Shown here piece by piece: positions 1-5,257 of a stretch of DNA of 5,257 nucleotides (position 1 is the stretch's first letter; each line of letters begins with the position of its first letter). The DNA is from Anaerolineae bacterium. GTDB taxonomy: Bacteria; Chloroflexota; Anaerolineae; SpSt-313. A model generated the notes under the pieces. The model did no database searches, was not told the DNA's origin, and saw only the letters and a list, made by a program, of their open reading frames with translations. A program made the translations under genes and the position numbers. The DNA is taken from positions 1 through 5,257 of the forward strand of contig JAIMBM010000261.1 of NCBI GenBank assembly GCA_023511475.1, given 5' to 3'.

Positions 1-32
1 CGAACACCCCCTCCGTAACGTAAGACGCCCCC

Positions 33-63
33 TTGCCTGCCGCCCCAGCGGCGGTCAAGGCAA
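33..63. repeat. Imperfect inverted repeat downstream of the exported-protein gene
   Basis: TTGCCT (33-38) is complementary to AGGCAA (58-63). Inside them CCGCC and GGCGG can form a second short stem, giving an interrupted hairpin. It lies about 30 bases past the stop codon of the minus-strand gene ending at 96, where a terminator would be expected. No T-tract follows on the minus strand, so a rho-independent terminator is not demonstrated. The rest of 1-95 shows no gene or other signal. Confidence 0.3.
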
Positions 64-95
64 TCAGGGTGTTGTGGCCTCATCCCGGAGGCGTA

Positions 96-947
96 TCAGA
101 GGCCGGGCGTTGGCGGCGGGTCCAGGTCGAAGGGAAACGTGGCGACGATATTCGGCCCGCCTTTCTCGAAGGCGCGAAGCATGTACCGAACGCCCGATCG
201 CAGGGCCTCGCTTTCGGGCACGGGGACAACGAGCTCCCACGCCCCCTCCTCGATAGACGCGCAGGCGTCTAGCGGCCACCAGCTCTGTAGAGTTCCGTCG
301 GCCCACAGCTCGGTGCTCACACAGGCTCCAGCGGGGAGGTCGCTCTCGCCACGGATGACCACGCTGGTCCTGCTGACCTCTACGCCTCGCACGCTGATGC
401 GCCGCTCGGCAATGGGCTTCTCGTCAGCCGAGGCCGGGCAGGCCTGCAGCGCCGCCTCTTGTGGCCACTCGCCATGGAAGGCCTCTCGCTGACCCTCTCC
501 GACATGGACCGGGACGATGAGTATGAAGGGACCGGCAGGCTTATGGGTCACGAGGGCAAGGCCGTGGGTCCCGGAACGGAGCCCGGCGGGCAGGTCGATG
601 GTCACCTGGCGTTCGAACCCGGCTCCTGATTCCAGCGTAAAGCTTTGCTCGGTGAGGAAGACTGCCCCCGAGGAGGGTCTGGGCTCCAGCAGCAGCACGC
701 AGATGCGGCTGTTCCAGGGCCGGCTCGTGTGGTTCCAGACTGCGACGCGCATAGTCGCCGTAGCGCCGGGGCGATAGCCCTCGGTATAGCCCTCCCAACT
801 GATGATGGCAGTCCCGTCGACATCCGTGATGTCCATGCGGAAGGGGACGCGCCCATCCGCGCCCTGCGTCGCCCCGACCCGCGCGCACGCCGCGGGCAGG
901 CCCAGAGTGGCAAGCAGCCACAGAACGTACGCGAGCCTCTTGATCAC
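96..947 (-). CDS. Exported beta-rich protein of unknown function, possible lipoprotein
   Basis: The product is 283 residues and I do not recognise a named family. It starts with GTG at 947; AGGAG sits 7 bases upstream, which supports this start, and the stop is TGA at 96-98. Residues 1-22 form a signal peptide: MIKR, a hydrophobic run, then LPAAC-A. Cys21 could be a lipidation site, but the lipobox is poor (Pro at -3), and signal peptidase I cleavage after A-C-A (20-22) is equally possible. Residues ~36-150 alternate polar and hydrophobic residues like an Ig-type beta sandwich (e.g. TMRVAVWNHTSRPW, then FERQVTIDLPAGLRSGTH). A second beta-rich region covers ~183-275 and contains Cys209 and Cys229, which could form a disulfide; Cys83 and Cys170 are further candidates. 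The C-terminus ends in a proline-rich DPPPTPGL. A role outside the cytoplasmic membrane is inferred from the signal peptide only. It lies downstream of the histidine kinase on the same strand, 209 bases away, so co-transcription is possible but not shown. Confidence 0.8.
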   Translation of the reverse strand: MIKRLAYVLWLLATLGLPAACARVGATQGADGRVPFRMDITDVDGTAIISWEGYTEGYRPGATATMRVAVWNHTSRPWNSRICVLLLEPRPSSGAVFLTEQSFTLESGAGFERQVTIDLPAGLRSGTHGLALVTHKPAGPFILIVPVHVGEGQREAFHGEWPQEAALQACPASADEKPIAERRISVRGVEVSRTSVVIRGESDLPAGACVSTELWADGTLQSWWPLDACASIEEGAWELVVPVPESEALRSGVRYMLRAFEKGGPNIVATFPFDLDPPPTPGL

Positions 948-968
948 CGAGATTCTCCTCTCTTTTCT

Positions 969-996
969 CTGCTACCCGCGCCCTCACAGCTGGCAA
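969..996 (-). promoter_or_regulatory. Weak candidate promoter for the exported-protein gene
   Basis: On the minus strand TTGCCA (996-991, five of six matches to TTGACA) is followed after 16 bases by TAGCAG (974-969, three of six matches to TATAAT). This would start transcription roughly 17 bases before the GTG start at 947, just ahead of the AGGAG site. The -10 box is poor, and the -35 box overlaps the inverted repeat at 989-1014, so this is a tentative call. Confidence 0.22.
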
Positions 997-1014
997 CCGC
1001 ACGCGGCCGCCAGC
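989..1014. repeat. Short two-part inverted repeat in the gap between kinase and exported-protein genes
   Basis: GCTGGC (989-994) pairs with GCCAGC (1009-1014). Inside, CCGC (997-1000) pairs with GCGG (1003-1006) around a two-base loop, leaving an AA/CC internal mismatch. There is no T-run on either side, so it does not look like an intrinsic terminator. It may be a dyad operator or an RNA hairpin. Apart from this and the weak promoter, I see nothing in the 209-base gap 948-1156. Confidence 0.35.
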
Positions 1015-1156
1015 GCCTGCTCGCGTGGGCACTCATTGCTGACGAAAACCGCCCCTCAAGAGTTCCCGACGACGCATGTGCGCCAGCCAGAGTGAGAAGA
1101 GAGGAGCGCCTGGCCTGTCGAGTGCAGGAGGCAGGGGATTCGCCCTGGTGCGGCTT

Positions 1157-2725
1157 CTAGCGAGCGGGGTGAGACCTCTCGCCCGTCGAGGGCGGGTAGA
1201 GGGCCTGGTTCAGGGCTGCGAGCAGGGCCTCTTCGTGGAAGGGTGGGGCGAGAACCCAGGCGCGGATGGTGTGCAGGAAGGCCTCGGCCTCAGTGGTGGT
1301 GTCGCCGTCGACGACGAACACAAAGCGTGCGGCCAGCTCGGGCCGGTGGATGCGCGCCCAGGCATAGAGCTCGCGCCCGTCCAGGCGGCCCAGGTCGAGT
1401 TGGCACACGACAAGGTCGAACTGGCCTGCATCCAGGCGGCTGCGCGCCTGCAGTCCGTCGCCAGCCAGGGTGAGTGAGCAGCCATGGCGGCGGAGAATCT
1501 GTGCGATCTGGGTCTGCCGCTGGGGATCGCCATCGGCGAGGAGCACGCGATGGTACCGTTCGCGGGGGATGTCGCCGCTGCCGTTCTCTGGCTGGCGCGC
1601 TACCGGCAGCTGGAAGCTGAAGCAGGCGCCGCCAGAGGGATTGTTCTCGGCCCAGATCTGGCCGTTGTGGCGTCGAACGATCTCTGAGGCGATGGAGAGC
1701 CCCAGCCCCAGGCCGCCGCTCGAAGCCCGGGTGGTGAAGTAGGGCTCAAAGAGCCTGGGAAGCACATCCTCGGCGATGCCCGGCCCGTCGTCGATCACGC
1801 GGACGGTGATGCGCCCCGGAATGCCCGCCGGGCCGGGCGGCGACCAGCAGGTCTCGATGCGCAGGTTGCCCCTTCCTTGGGCGGCCATGGCCTGGATGGC
1901 GTTGGTGATGAGATTGAAGAGCACCTGCTGCAGCGGCGAGGCCTCGCCCCAGGTCAGCGGGAGGTCGGGCGCCAGGTCTGTCTCACAGCGGATTCGGTTG
2001 ACCCTGGCCTCATAGGCCACGAGCTCCAGGGTCTGCCTCACCAGCTCGTTGATGGAGACCCACTCCCGTGTATCCTTCTGCCGTCTGGCAAAGCTCAGCA
2101 GGCTGCGCACGATCTGCCCGCTGAGCTCGGCCTGCCGGCGGATCACCTCGATGTCCCGGCGGGTGACGGGGTCCGGGTCCGAGGTCTGGATGATGCTGGC
2201 CAGCCCCAGGATGGTTGCCAGGGGGTTGTTCAGGTCGTGGGCGATACCGACGGCGAGCTGCCCCAGGATGGCATGGGTCTGAACGTCGACGAGCTGTTGC
2301 GTCAGGCGCTCGAGGTCGCCGGCGAGCGTGGCGCGCGAAGCGGCCAGTTGCTTTACCGGCTGCGAGATCGCCTCAAGCTCGGCGAGCTCTGGGCGAGGGA
2401 GGGGTACTGAGGGCTGCCTCTCAATAAGGGAGGAGAGGTCCTCCTGCAGGCGGCGCAGGGCATGGTCAATCTGCCGGCGGAGGCGCAGGCCGAAGAGCAG
2501 CACGATAGCGGCACACAGGATGGGCGCCAGCAGCCAGGGCCACCGCTCGCGGAGGAGCCAGGTCAGGCAGGCCGCTGGCGAGGCCAGGTGGGGGGCCTGC
2601 CCGGGTCCGTAGGAGAGCCAGTCGCTGAGGGTCAGCAGCAGCAGCGCCAGGACCGGTAGGAGGGCGGCCAGGACGCAGTACGCAGTCACAAGGCGACGGA
2701 TGCTGGGTCTGCGGCGCGGGTCCAA
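1157..2725 (-). CDS. Membrane sensor histidine kinase with a degenerate C-terminal receiver domain
   Basis: The 522-residue protein should autophosphorylate on histidine in response to an unknown signal. The start is TTG at 2725, chosen because AGGAG lies 7 bases upstream; the stop is TAG at 1157-1159. Two membrane helices (~11-32 and ~62-80) enclose a loop of only ~30 residues, too small for a usual extracellular sensor domain. Residues ~81-150 are a charged helical, loosely HAMP-like linker. The kinase core looks intact: H-box GIAHDLNNPL with His163, N-box with Asn271 and Asn275, G1 box DDGPGIA (312-318), F-box LFEPYF (325-330) and G2 box GGLGLGLS (337-344). Residues ~391-511 have receiver-domain spacing, but the phospho-acceptor Asp position is Gln442, the second acidic residue is Gly399 (DGD), the Thr position is Val (~472) and the Lys position is Pro494. 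The domain is therefore probably a pseudo-receiver that cannot accept phosphate. No response regulator is adjacent. Kinase assignment is firm; signal and partner are unknown. Confidence 0.93.
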   Translation of the reverse strand: MDPRRRPSIRRLVTAYCVLAALLPVLALLLLTLSDWLSYGPGQAPHLASPAACLTWLLRERWPWLLAPILCAAIVLLFGLRLRRQIDHALRRLQEDLSSLIERQPSVPLPRPELAELEAISQPVKQLAASRATLAGDLERLTQQLVDVQTHAILGQLAVGIAHDLNNPLATILGLASIIQTSDPDPVTRRDIEVIRRQAELSGQIVRSLLSFARRQKDTREWVSINELVRQTLELVAYEARVNRIRCETDLAPDLPLTWGEASPLQQVLFNLITNAIQAMAAQGRGNLRIETCWSPPGPAGIPGRITVRVIDDGPGIAEDVLPRLFEPYFTTRASSGGLGLGLSIASEIVRRHNGQIWAENNPSGGACFSFQLPVARQPENGSGDIPRERYHRVLLADGDPQRQTQIAQILRRHGCSLTLAGDGLQARSRLDAGQFDLVVCQLDLGRLDGRELYAWARIHRPELAARFVFVVDGDTTTEAEAFLHTIRAWVLAPPFHEEALLAALNQALYPPSTGERSHPAR

Positions 2726-2738
2726 CCTGGCGCTCCTA
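2726..2738 (-). promoter_or_regulatory. Ribosome-binding site that decides the TTG start of the kinase gene
   Basis: Reading the minus strand, AGGAG is followed by the 7-base spacer CGCCAGG and then TTG at 2725. The good spacing and the lack of a better-placed ATG or GTG in this frame support the unusual TTG start. Confidence 0.65.
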
Positions 2739-2788
2739 TGCTGACCAAGGCGTTACGTCCCGTAGCCACGGAGAGCGGCGACAGGGCT

Positions 2789-2817
2789 AGCTTAGGCGAA
2801 GGTCCATGTTTTGTCAA
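2789..2817 (-). promoter_or_regulatory. Candidate sigma-70-type promoter for the histidine kinase gene
   Basis: On the minus strand a perfect TTGACA (2817-2812) is followed by a 17-base spacer and then TAAGCT (2794-2789), a weak -10 box with three of six consensus matches. The expected start near 2782 gives a leader of about 57 bases before the TTG codon. It points away from the rpsO promoter, and the two -35 boxes are 20 bases apart. Confidence 0.5.
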
Positions 2818-2837
2818 ACGCCCGTGCCATCTGCGAC

Positions 2838-2866
2838 TTGTCGGCGCTGTCAACCTGTGGTATACT
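2838..2866 (+). promoter_or_regulatory. Extended -10 sigma-70-type promoter for rpsO
   Basis: TTGTCG (2838-2843, four of six matches) is followed by exactly 17 bases and then TATACT (2861-2866, five of six matches). A TG at 2858-2859, one base before the hexamer, makes this an extended -10 element. The expected start near 2873 leaves a leader of ~43 bases before the rpsO ATG. Position, spacing and the match to a housekeeping gene make this the best promoter in the window. Confidence 0.75.
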
Positions 2867-2915
2867 CACGGCACCAATCGAAGGGGCGAGCCCGGAGCGA
2901 AGAGAGGAAAGACGT

Positions 2916-3185
2916 ATGTCCTTGGACAAGAGCGAGAAGGACGCAATCATTGAAGAGTTCCGCATGCATGGGGCCGACACTGGGTCTCCAGAGGTCCAGA
3001 TCGCCCTTTTGACGAAGCGCATCAACCGGCTGACCGAGCATCTGAAGACGCACAAGGGCGATGAGCACTCGCGGCGCGGGCTGCTCATGATGGTCGGCCA
3101 GCGGCGGCGCCACCTGGCGTATCTCAGCCAGAAGGACGAGGCTCGCTACCGGGCGATCGTGGCCCGTCTGGGGCTCCGCAAGTAG
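2916..3185 (+). CDS. rpsO: 30S ribosomal protein S15
   Basis: S15 is a primary binder of 16S rRNA in the platform of the small subunit and helps nucleate its assembly. The product is 89 residues, the standard length for the family. The start is ATG at 2916, preceded by GAGAGG with an 8-base spacer; the frame is open upstream to 2811, but that stretch holds the promoter and is not S15-like. Family marks are all present: DTGSPEVQIALLTKRI (21-36), then H42, THKGD (45-49), HSRRGLL (51-57), the basic run GQRRRHLAYL (61-70) including Tyr69, and a basic C-terminus ending LGLRK. It is transcribed from an extended -10 promoter directly upstream and followed by a strong intrinsic terminator and then pnp, the same order as in E. 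coli and many other bacteria. I see no frameshift or missing key residue. Confidence 0.98.
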   Translation: MSLDKSEKDAIIEEFRMHGADTGSPEVQIALLTKRINRLTEHLKTHKGDEHSRRGLLMMVGQRRRHLAYLSQKDEARYRAIVARLGLRK

Positions 3186-3247
3186 TGACATCTTCGCCGC
3201 CGGCCCGGCACCGCGACGCCGCGCGGAGCAGGCTGGGCGGAGTGACG

Positions 3248-3288
3248 CGAGTAGATGGACCGGGCACCTGCCATCTACTCGTTTTCTT
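3248..3288 (+). terminator. Rho-independent terminator after rpsO
   Basis: CGAGTAGATGG (3248-3258) pairs perfectly with CCATCTACTCG (3271-3281), an 11-bp stem with a 12-base loop, followed at once by TTTTCTT. It lies 62 bases after the rpsO stop and well before pnp. In E. coli a terminator at the same place lets only part of the transcription continue into pnp; partial read-through here is inference. Confidence 0.88.
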
Positions 3289-3326
3289 GACACAAGACGC
3301 CCGAGAGCAGGCGCCCACATTACCAG

Positions 3327-3410
3327 GGTGAGCGGTGGTACAGGAATTGGGGACCGAGCCGAAGCAGGCGGAGCTTCGGCTCGGTCTCCAGTCCCTGACC
3401 ACCGCTCGCC
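3327..3410 (+). promoter_or_regulatory. Long (about 38 bp) hairpin in the pnp leader, probable RNase III/PNPase autoregulation site
   Basis: The left arm 3327-3365 pairs with 3373-3410 around the 7-base loop 3366-3372. The inner part is a perfect 14-bp match (GACCGAGCCGAAGC / GCTTCGGCTCGGTC). Outward there are two G-U pairs, one A-C mismatch, a bulged A at 3340, and an outer 13-bp stem (GGTGAGCGGTGGT against ACCACCGCTCGCC, with one G-U). The hairpin ends 37 bases before the pnp GTG, just ahead of its ribosome-binding site. In E. coli a comparable leader duplex is cut by RNase III and then attacked by PNPase, which represses its own synthesis. The structure is seen directly; the function is inferred by analogy. 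A mobile palindromic repeat element is the main alternative. Confidence 0.75.
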
Positions 3411-3433
3411 AACACCCAATCTGCGCTTGCAGG

Positions 3434-3447
3434 AAAGGAAGCGAGCA
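3434..3447 (+). promoter_or_regulatory. Ribosome-binding site that decides the GTG start of pnp
   Basis: AAAGGA (3434-3439) lies 8 bases before GTG at 3448. The frame is open upstream to a GTG at 3328, but that codon sits in the base of the long hairpin and the 40 extra residues do not resemble PNPase, whereas MEHSYTAHLG at 3448 is a normal N-terminus. Confidence 0.75.
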
Positions 3448-4893
3448 GTGGAACACAGCTATACAGCCCACCTCGGAGAGACCCCGGTGACTATCTCGAC
3501 AGGCAAGTTCGCCGGGCAGGCCGGCGGCGCCGTGACCGTGCGATGTGGCGATACGATCGTGCTGGCGACGGCGACTGCCTCCAACGAGCCGCGGCTACGC
3601 GGCGGCGAGACGGCCGAGGACGAGTTCGTACCCCTCACCGTGGACTATGAGGAGCGGCTATACGCCGCCGGCAAGATCCCCGGAGGGTTCTTCAAGCGTG
3701 AGGGCCGCCCCAGTGAGGCGGCCATTCTTCTGTGCCGCCTGACCGACCGGCCCCTGCGCCCCCTGATGCCGAAGGGCCTCGACCGCGAGGTCCAGGTTGT
3801 CGTGACCGCCCTCTCGGCAGACCAGGAGCACTATCTGGATGTCCTCTCCATTATCGCCGCTTCGGCAGCTCTGACCATCTCGGATATCCCCTTCAACGGT
3901 CCCGTCGGCGCCATCCGCGTCGGCTATGTCGATGGCAACTTTATCCTGAACCCCACGGCCAGCCAGATGGAGGATAGCATCCTCGATCTGCGCCTTGCCG
4001 GTACAGCGGACGCCATCAACATGGTCGAGGCGGGCGCCAACGAGGTCTCCGAGGAGCTGATGGTCGAGGCGCTCGTCCGCGGGCACGAGGCCATGCAGGA
4101 TGTGATCCGCATCCAGCAGCAGATGCAGGCCGAGATCGGCAAACCCAAGTTTCCGATCATCGTCTCCCCTGCGGACCCCGCCATCCTGCAGGCGGTCAGC
4201 GCGACGGTGCGGGACCGCGTGCGGAGCGTTCTGGGCAAGATCCCTGGGAAGAAGGAGCGCGAGCAGGCGCTCGCCGAGATTCGCAACCAGATGATCGCCG
4301 AGCTGCAGGACACCTTCGATCCCGGGCTTCTCGCGGCGGCTTACAGCGAGTATCTGCGGGCAGAGATGCGGCGCATGATACTGGAGGAGGGCATCCGCGC
4401 CGACGGGCGCCGCCCGGATGAGATCCGGCCGATCAGCTGCGAGGTCGGGCTCCTGCCCCGCGCCCATGGCTCGGGCCTCTTTACCCGCGGCGAGACCCAG
4501 GTCATCGACATCGCCACCCTGGGCACGGCAGCCGATGAGCAGCGCCTCGACGGCCTGCAGACCCAGGAGACCAAGCGCTTCATGCACCACTACAACTTTC
4601 CGCCCTACAGCACGGGCGAGGCGCGTCCTCTGCGGGGTCCGCGCCGCCGGGAGATCGGGCATGGTGCCCTGGCCGAGATGGCCCTGCGCCCGGTGATCCC
4701 TCCCGAGGAGGTCTTCCCGTACACCATCCGTCTGGTGTCGGAGGTGCTGTCGTCCAACGGCTCGACCTCGATGGCCTCGGGGACCTGGAAGAAGCTGGCG
4801 GCGCGGACAGCCTCCAGGCGGACGCGCGGGTGGGAATCGGCGGCCAGTCGCTTGAGCAAGCTCAGCGCCTCAGGCACGCGGTCGCGCCAGTAG
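3448..4893 (+). CDS. pnp: Polyribonucleotide nucleotidyltransferase (PNPase), truncated at an abnormal junction
   Basis: PNPase is a trimeric 3'-5' exoribonuclease that phosphorolyses RNA to nucleoside diphosphates and takes part in mRNA decay. From GTG 3448, residues 1-444 are PNPase. The first RNase PH domain includes VDYEERLYAAGKIPGGFFKR (65-84), EGRPSE and LTDRPLRPL (98-106). An all-helical linker follows (~230-310). The second RNase PH domain begins near EEGIRADGRRPDEIRPI and includes LFTRGETQ (344-351), MHHYNFPPYSTGE (379-391), RREIGHGALAE (400-410) and SNGSTSMAS (436-444). There the similarity stops: VCGG is expected, but the frame continues with 37 unrelated residues (GTWKKLAAR...) to the stop at 4893. 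Missing are the catalytic aspartates of the second PH domain and the C-terminal KH and S1 RNA-binding domains, roughly 260-300 residues of a usual ~700-750. As written the product would be inactive; the genuine gene was probably complete and the break belongs to the junction at 4764-4780. It follows rpsO and its leader hairpin. Confidence 0.93.
   Translation: MEHSYTAHLGETPVTISTGKFAGQAGGAVTVRCGDTIVLATATASNEPRLRGGETAEDEFVPLTVDYEERLYAAGKIPGGFFKREGRPSEAAILLCRLTDRPLRPLMPKGLDREVQVVVTALSADQEHYLDVLSIIAASAALTISDIPFNGPVGAIRVGYVDGNFILNPTASQMEDSILDLRLAGTADAINMVEAGANEVSEELMVEALVRGHEAMQDVIRIQQQMQAEIGKPKFPIIVSPADPAILQAVSATVRDRVRSVLGKIPGKKEREQALAEIRNQMIAELQDTFDPGLLAAAYSEYLRAEMRRMILEEGIRADGRRPDEIRPISCEVGLLPRAHGSGLFTRGETQVIDIATLGTAADEQRLDGLQTQETKRFMHHYNFPPYSTGEARPLRGPRRREIGHGALAEMALRPVIPPEEVFPYTIRLVSEVLSSNGSTSMASGTWKKLAARTASRRTRGWESAASRLSKLSASGTRSRQ
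4764..4780. other. Chimeric junction with up to ~17 bases shared by both sides
   Basis: Plus-strand PNPase coding ends after the SMAS codons (through about 4780). Minus-strand PVC-type coding reads sensibly down to about 4764 (...SFFQVPEAIEV). The overlap GACCTCGATGGCCTCGG fits both reading frames, which marks it as the crossover. Two unrelated genes, pointing at each other, are fused without either having its own end. This could be an assembly or amplification chimera, or a true illegitimate recombination; the sequence alone cannot decide. Confidence 0.75.
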
Positions 4894-5257
4894 CAGAGCA
4901 CGCGCGTGGCAGCGGCCCGTGCCCGGAAATCCGGCGCGGCGAGCAGCTGCTTCAGCAGTTCCACGTTGACGACATTGTGCGACTGGTGCAACCACAACGC
5001 TTCCAGCAGGTGATGCTGATAATCTGCATCGTTTTTATCCAGACCTTGTACCCATTGGCGCGCGGCGGCGAGGACCAGATCGGTGTCGCGGCCCGCCAGT
5101 TCGATGCGGGCACGGTAGCGGACGCGGTCTTCCGGCTCCTTGAGCAGCTCCAGCAGTTTCTCGATCGGTTCTCCGGCGATGGCGGCGGGCTTCAGGAGCG
5201 GCCTGCCCTCGCAGGTAATGCGGTAGATGCGGCCGTGGGTGCGGTCGCGGCTGGGAT
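4764..5257 (-). CDS. PVC-type haem-binding/membrane-bound dehydrogenase protein, internal HEAT-repeat fragment, partial at both ends
   Basis: The minus strand is open from the right edge of the window to 4764, about 164 codons; the frame then runs on, antisense to pnp, to a stop at 4605-4607. In order it shows SRDRTHGRIYRITCEGRPLL (end of a beta-propeller-like region), IAGEPIEKLLELLKEPEDRV, RYRARIELAGRD, HHLLEALWLHQSHNVVN, RARAAATRVLCYWRDRVPEAL and HPRVRLEAVRAASFF. This succession of paired helices is HEAT-like. I recognise the wording from the large exported proteins of Planctomycetota and relatives that combine a dehydrogenase-like propeller, HEAT repeats and a C-terminal CxxCH cytochrome domain; full proteins are around a thousand residues. 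Neither the propeller nor the CxxCH domain is in the window. The substrate is not known. No start or natural stop is present, so only the fragment can be annotated. It is unrelated to the genes to its left. Confidence 0.8.

Noticed and set aside
541..1032. A 163-codon minus-strand frame overlapping the exported-protein gene
   Set aside because: It is Arg/Pro-rich and overlaps the better-supported gene, which has a signal peptide and ribosome-binding site.
1175..1200. The CGCCC/GGGCG hairpin near the end of the kinase gene as a terminator
   Set aside because: It lies inside the coding sequence and no T-tract follows on the minus strand.
1877..2410. A 177-codon plus-strand frame within the kinase gene
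   Set aside because: It is antisense to the conserved kinase motifs, with no recognisable domain or ribosome-binding site.
2811..2915. A 35-residue N-terminal extension of S15
   Set aside because: The extension spans the promoter, is absent from the S15 family, and the ATG at 2916 has its own ribosome-binding site and gives the standard 89 residues.
3327..3410. The long hairpin as a rho-independent terminator
   Set aside because: No T-run follows the right arm; the next bases are AACACCCAAT. The true terminator is at 3248-3288.
3328..3447. A 40-residue N-terminal extension of PNPase from GTG 3328
   Set aside because: It is translated from the hairpin arms, has no PNPase similarity and lacks a ribosome-binding site; GTG 3448 fits the family N-terminus.
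3658..4662. A 334-codon open frame on the minus strand opposite pnp
   Set aside because: It mirrors the codon bias of a strongly recognised PNPase on the other strand. Its translation has no family features and it crosses pnp throughout.
1..5257. CRISPR arrays, tRNA or rRNA genes, insertion sequences or attachment sites
   Set aside because: I saw no spaced direct repeats, cloverleaf, rRNA-like stretch, transposase or terminal inverted repeats. The abrupt change at 4764-4780 has no insertion-element hallmarks.

Overview
The window is high-GC bacterial DNA. It holds four genes plus the end of what looks like an unrelated fifth. The best-resolved part is an rpsO-pnp locus (ribosomal protein S15, then polynucleotide phosphorylase). 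Wording in the PNPase (e.g. VDYEERLYAAGKIPGGFFKR and the N-terminus MEHSYTAHLGETP) resembles what I recall from Chloroflexota. That placement is a judgement from memory, not a search result. The last ~480 bases read, on the minus strand, as a HEAT-repeat segment of the large PVC-type haem-binding/dehydrogenase proteins typical of Planctomycetota and relatives. The two ends of the window therefore probably do not share an origin.

Layout. Positions 1-95 hold no gene, only an imperfect inverted repeat. A minus-strand gene (96-947, GTG start) encodes a secreted or lipid-anchored beta-rich protein of unknown function. After a ~209-base gap comes a second minus-strand gene (1157-2725, TTG start), a membrane histidine kinase whose C-terminal receiver domain has lost its phospho-acceptor aspartate and other key residues. 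A 190-base divergent intergenic region carries a good sigma-70-like promoter in each direction. The rightward one drives rpsO (2916-3185). After rpsO come a rho-independent terminator (3248-3288), then an 84-nt hairpin of ~38 bp (3327-3410), then the pnp ribosome-binding site and GTG start (3448).

pnp reads normally for about 444 codons, to the phosphate-binding SMAS motif of the second RNase PH domain. It then breaks off at 4764-4780. Beyond that point the same DNA is meaningful only on the other strand, as the PVC-type fragment, which runs off the right edge. A shared stretch of up to ~17 bases lies at the join. This is either an assembly/amplification chimera or a real rearrangement.

How the parts work together. 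rpsO-terminator-hairpin-pnp matches the arrangement known from Escherichia coli, where RNase III cleaves a long pnp leader hairpin and PNPase then represses its own message. The hairpin here is the most interesting regulatory element in the window. The kinase and the exported protein share a strand and might be functionally linked, but the gap between them and the lack of a partner response regulator leave that open.
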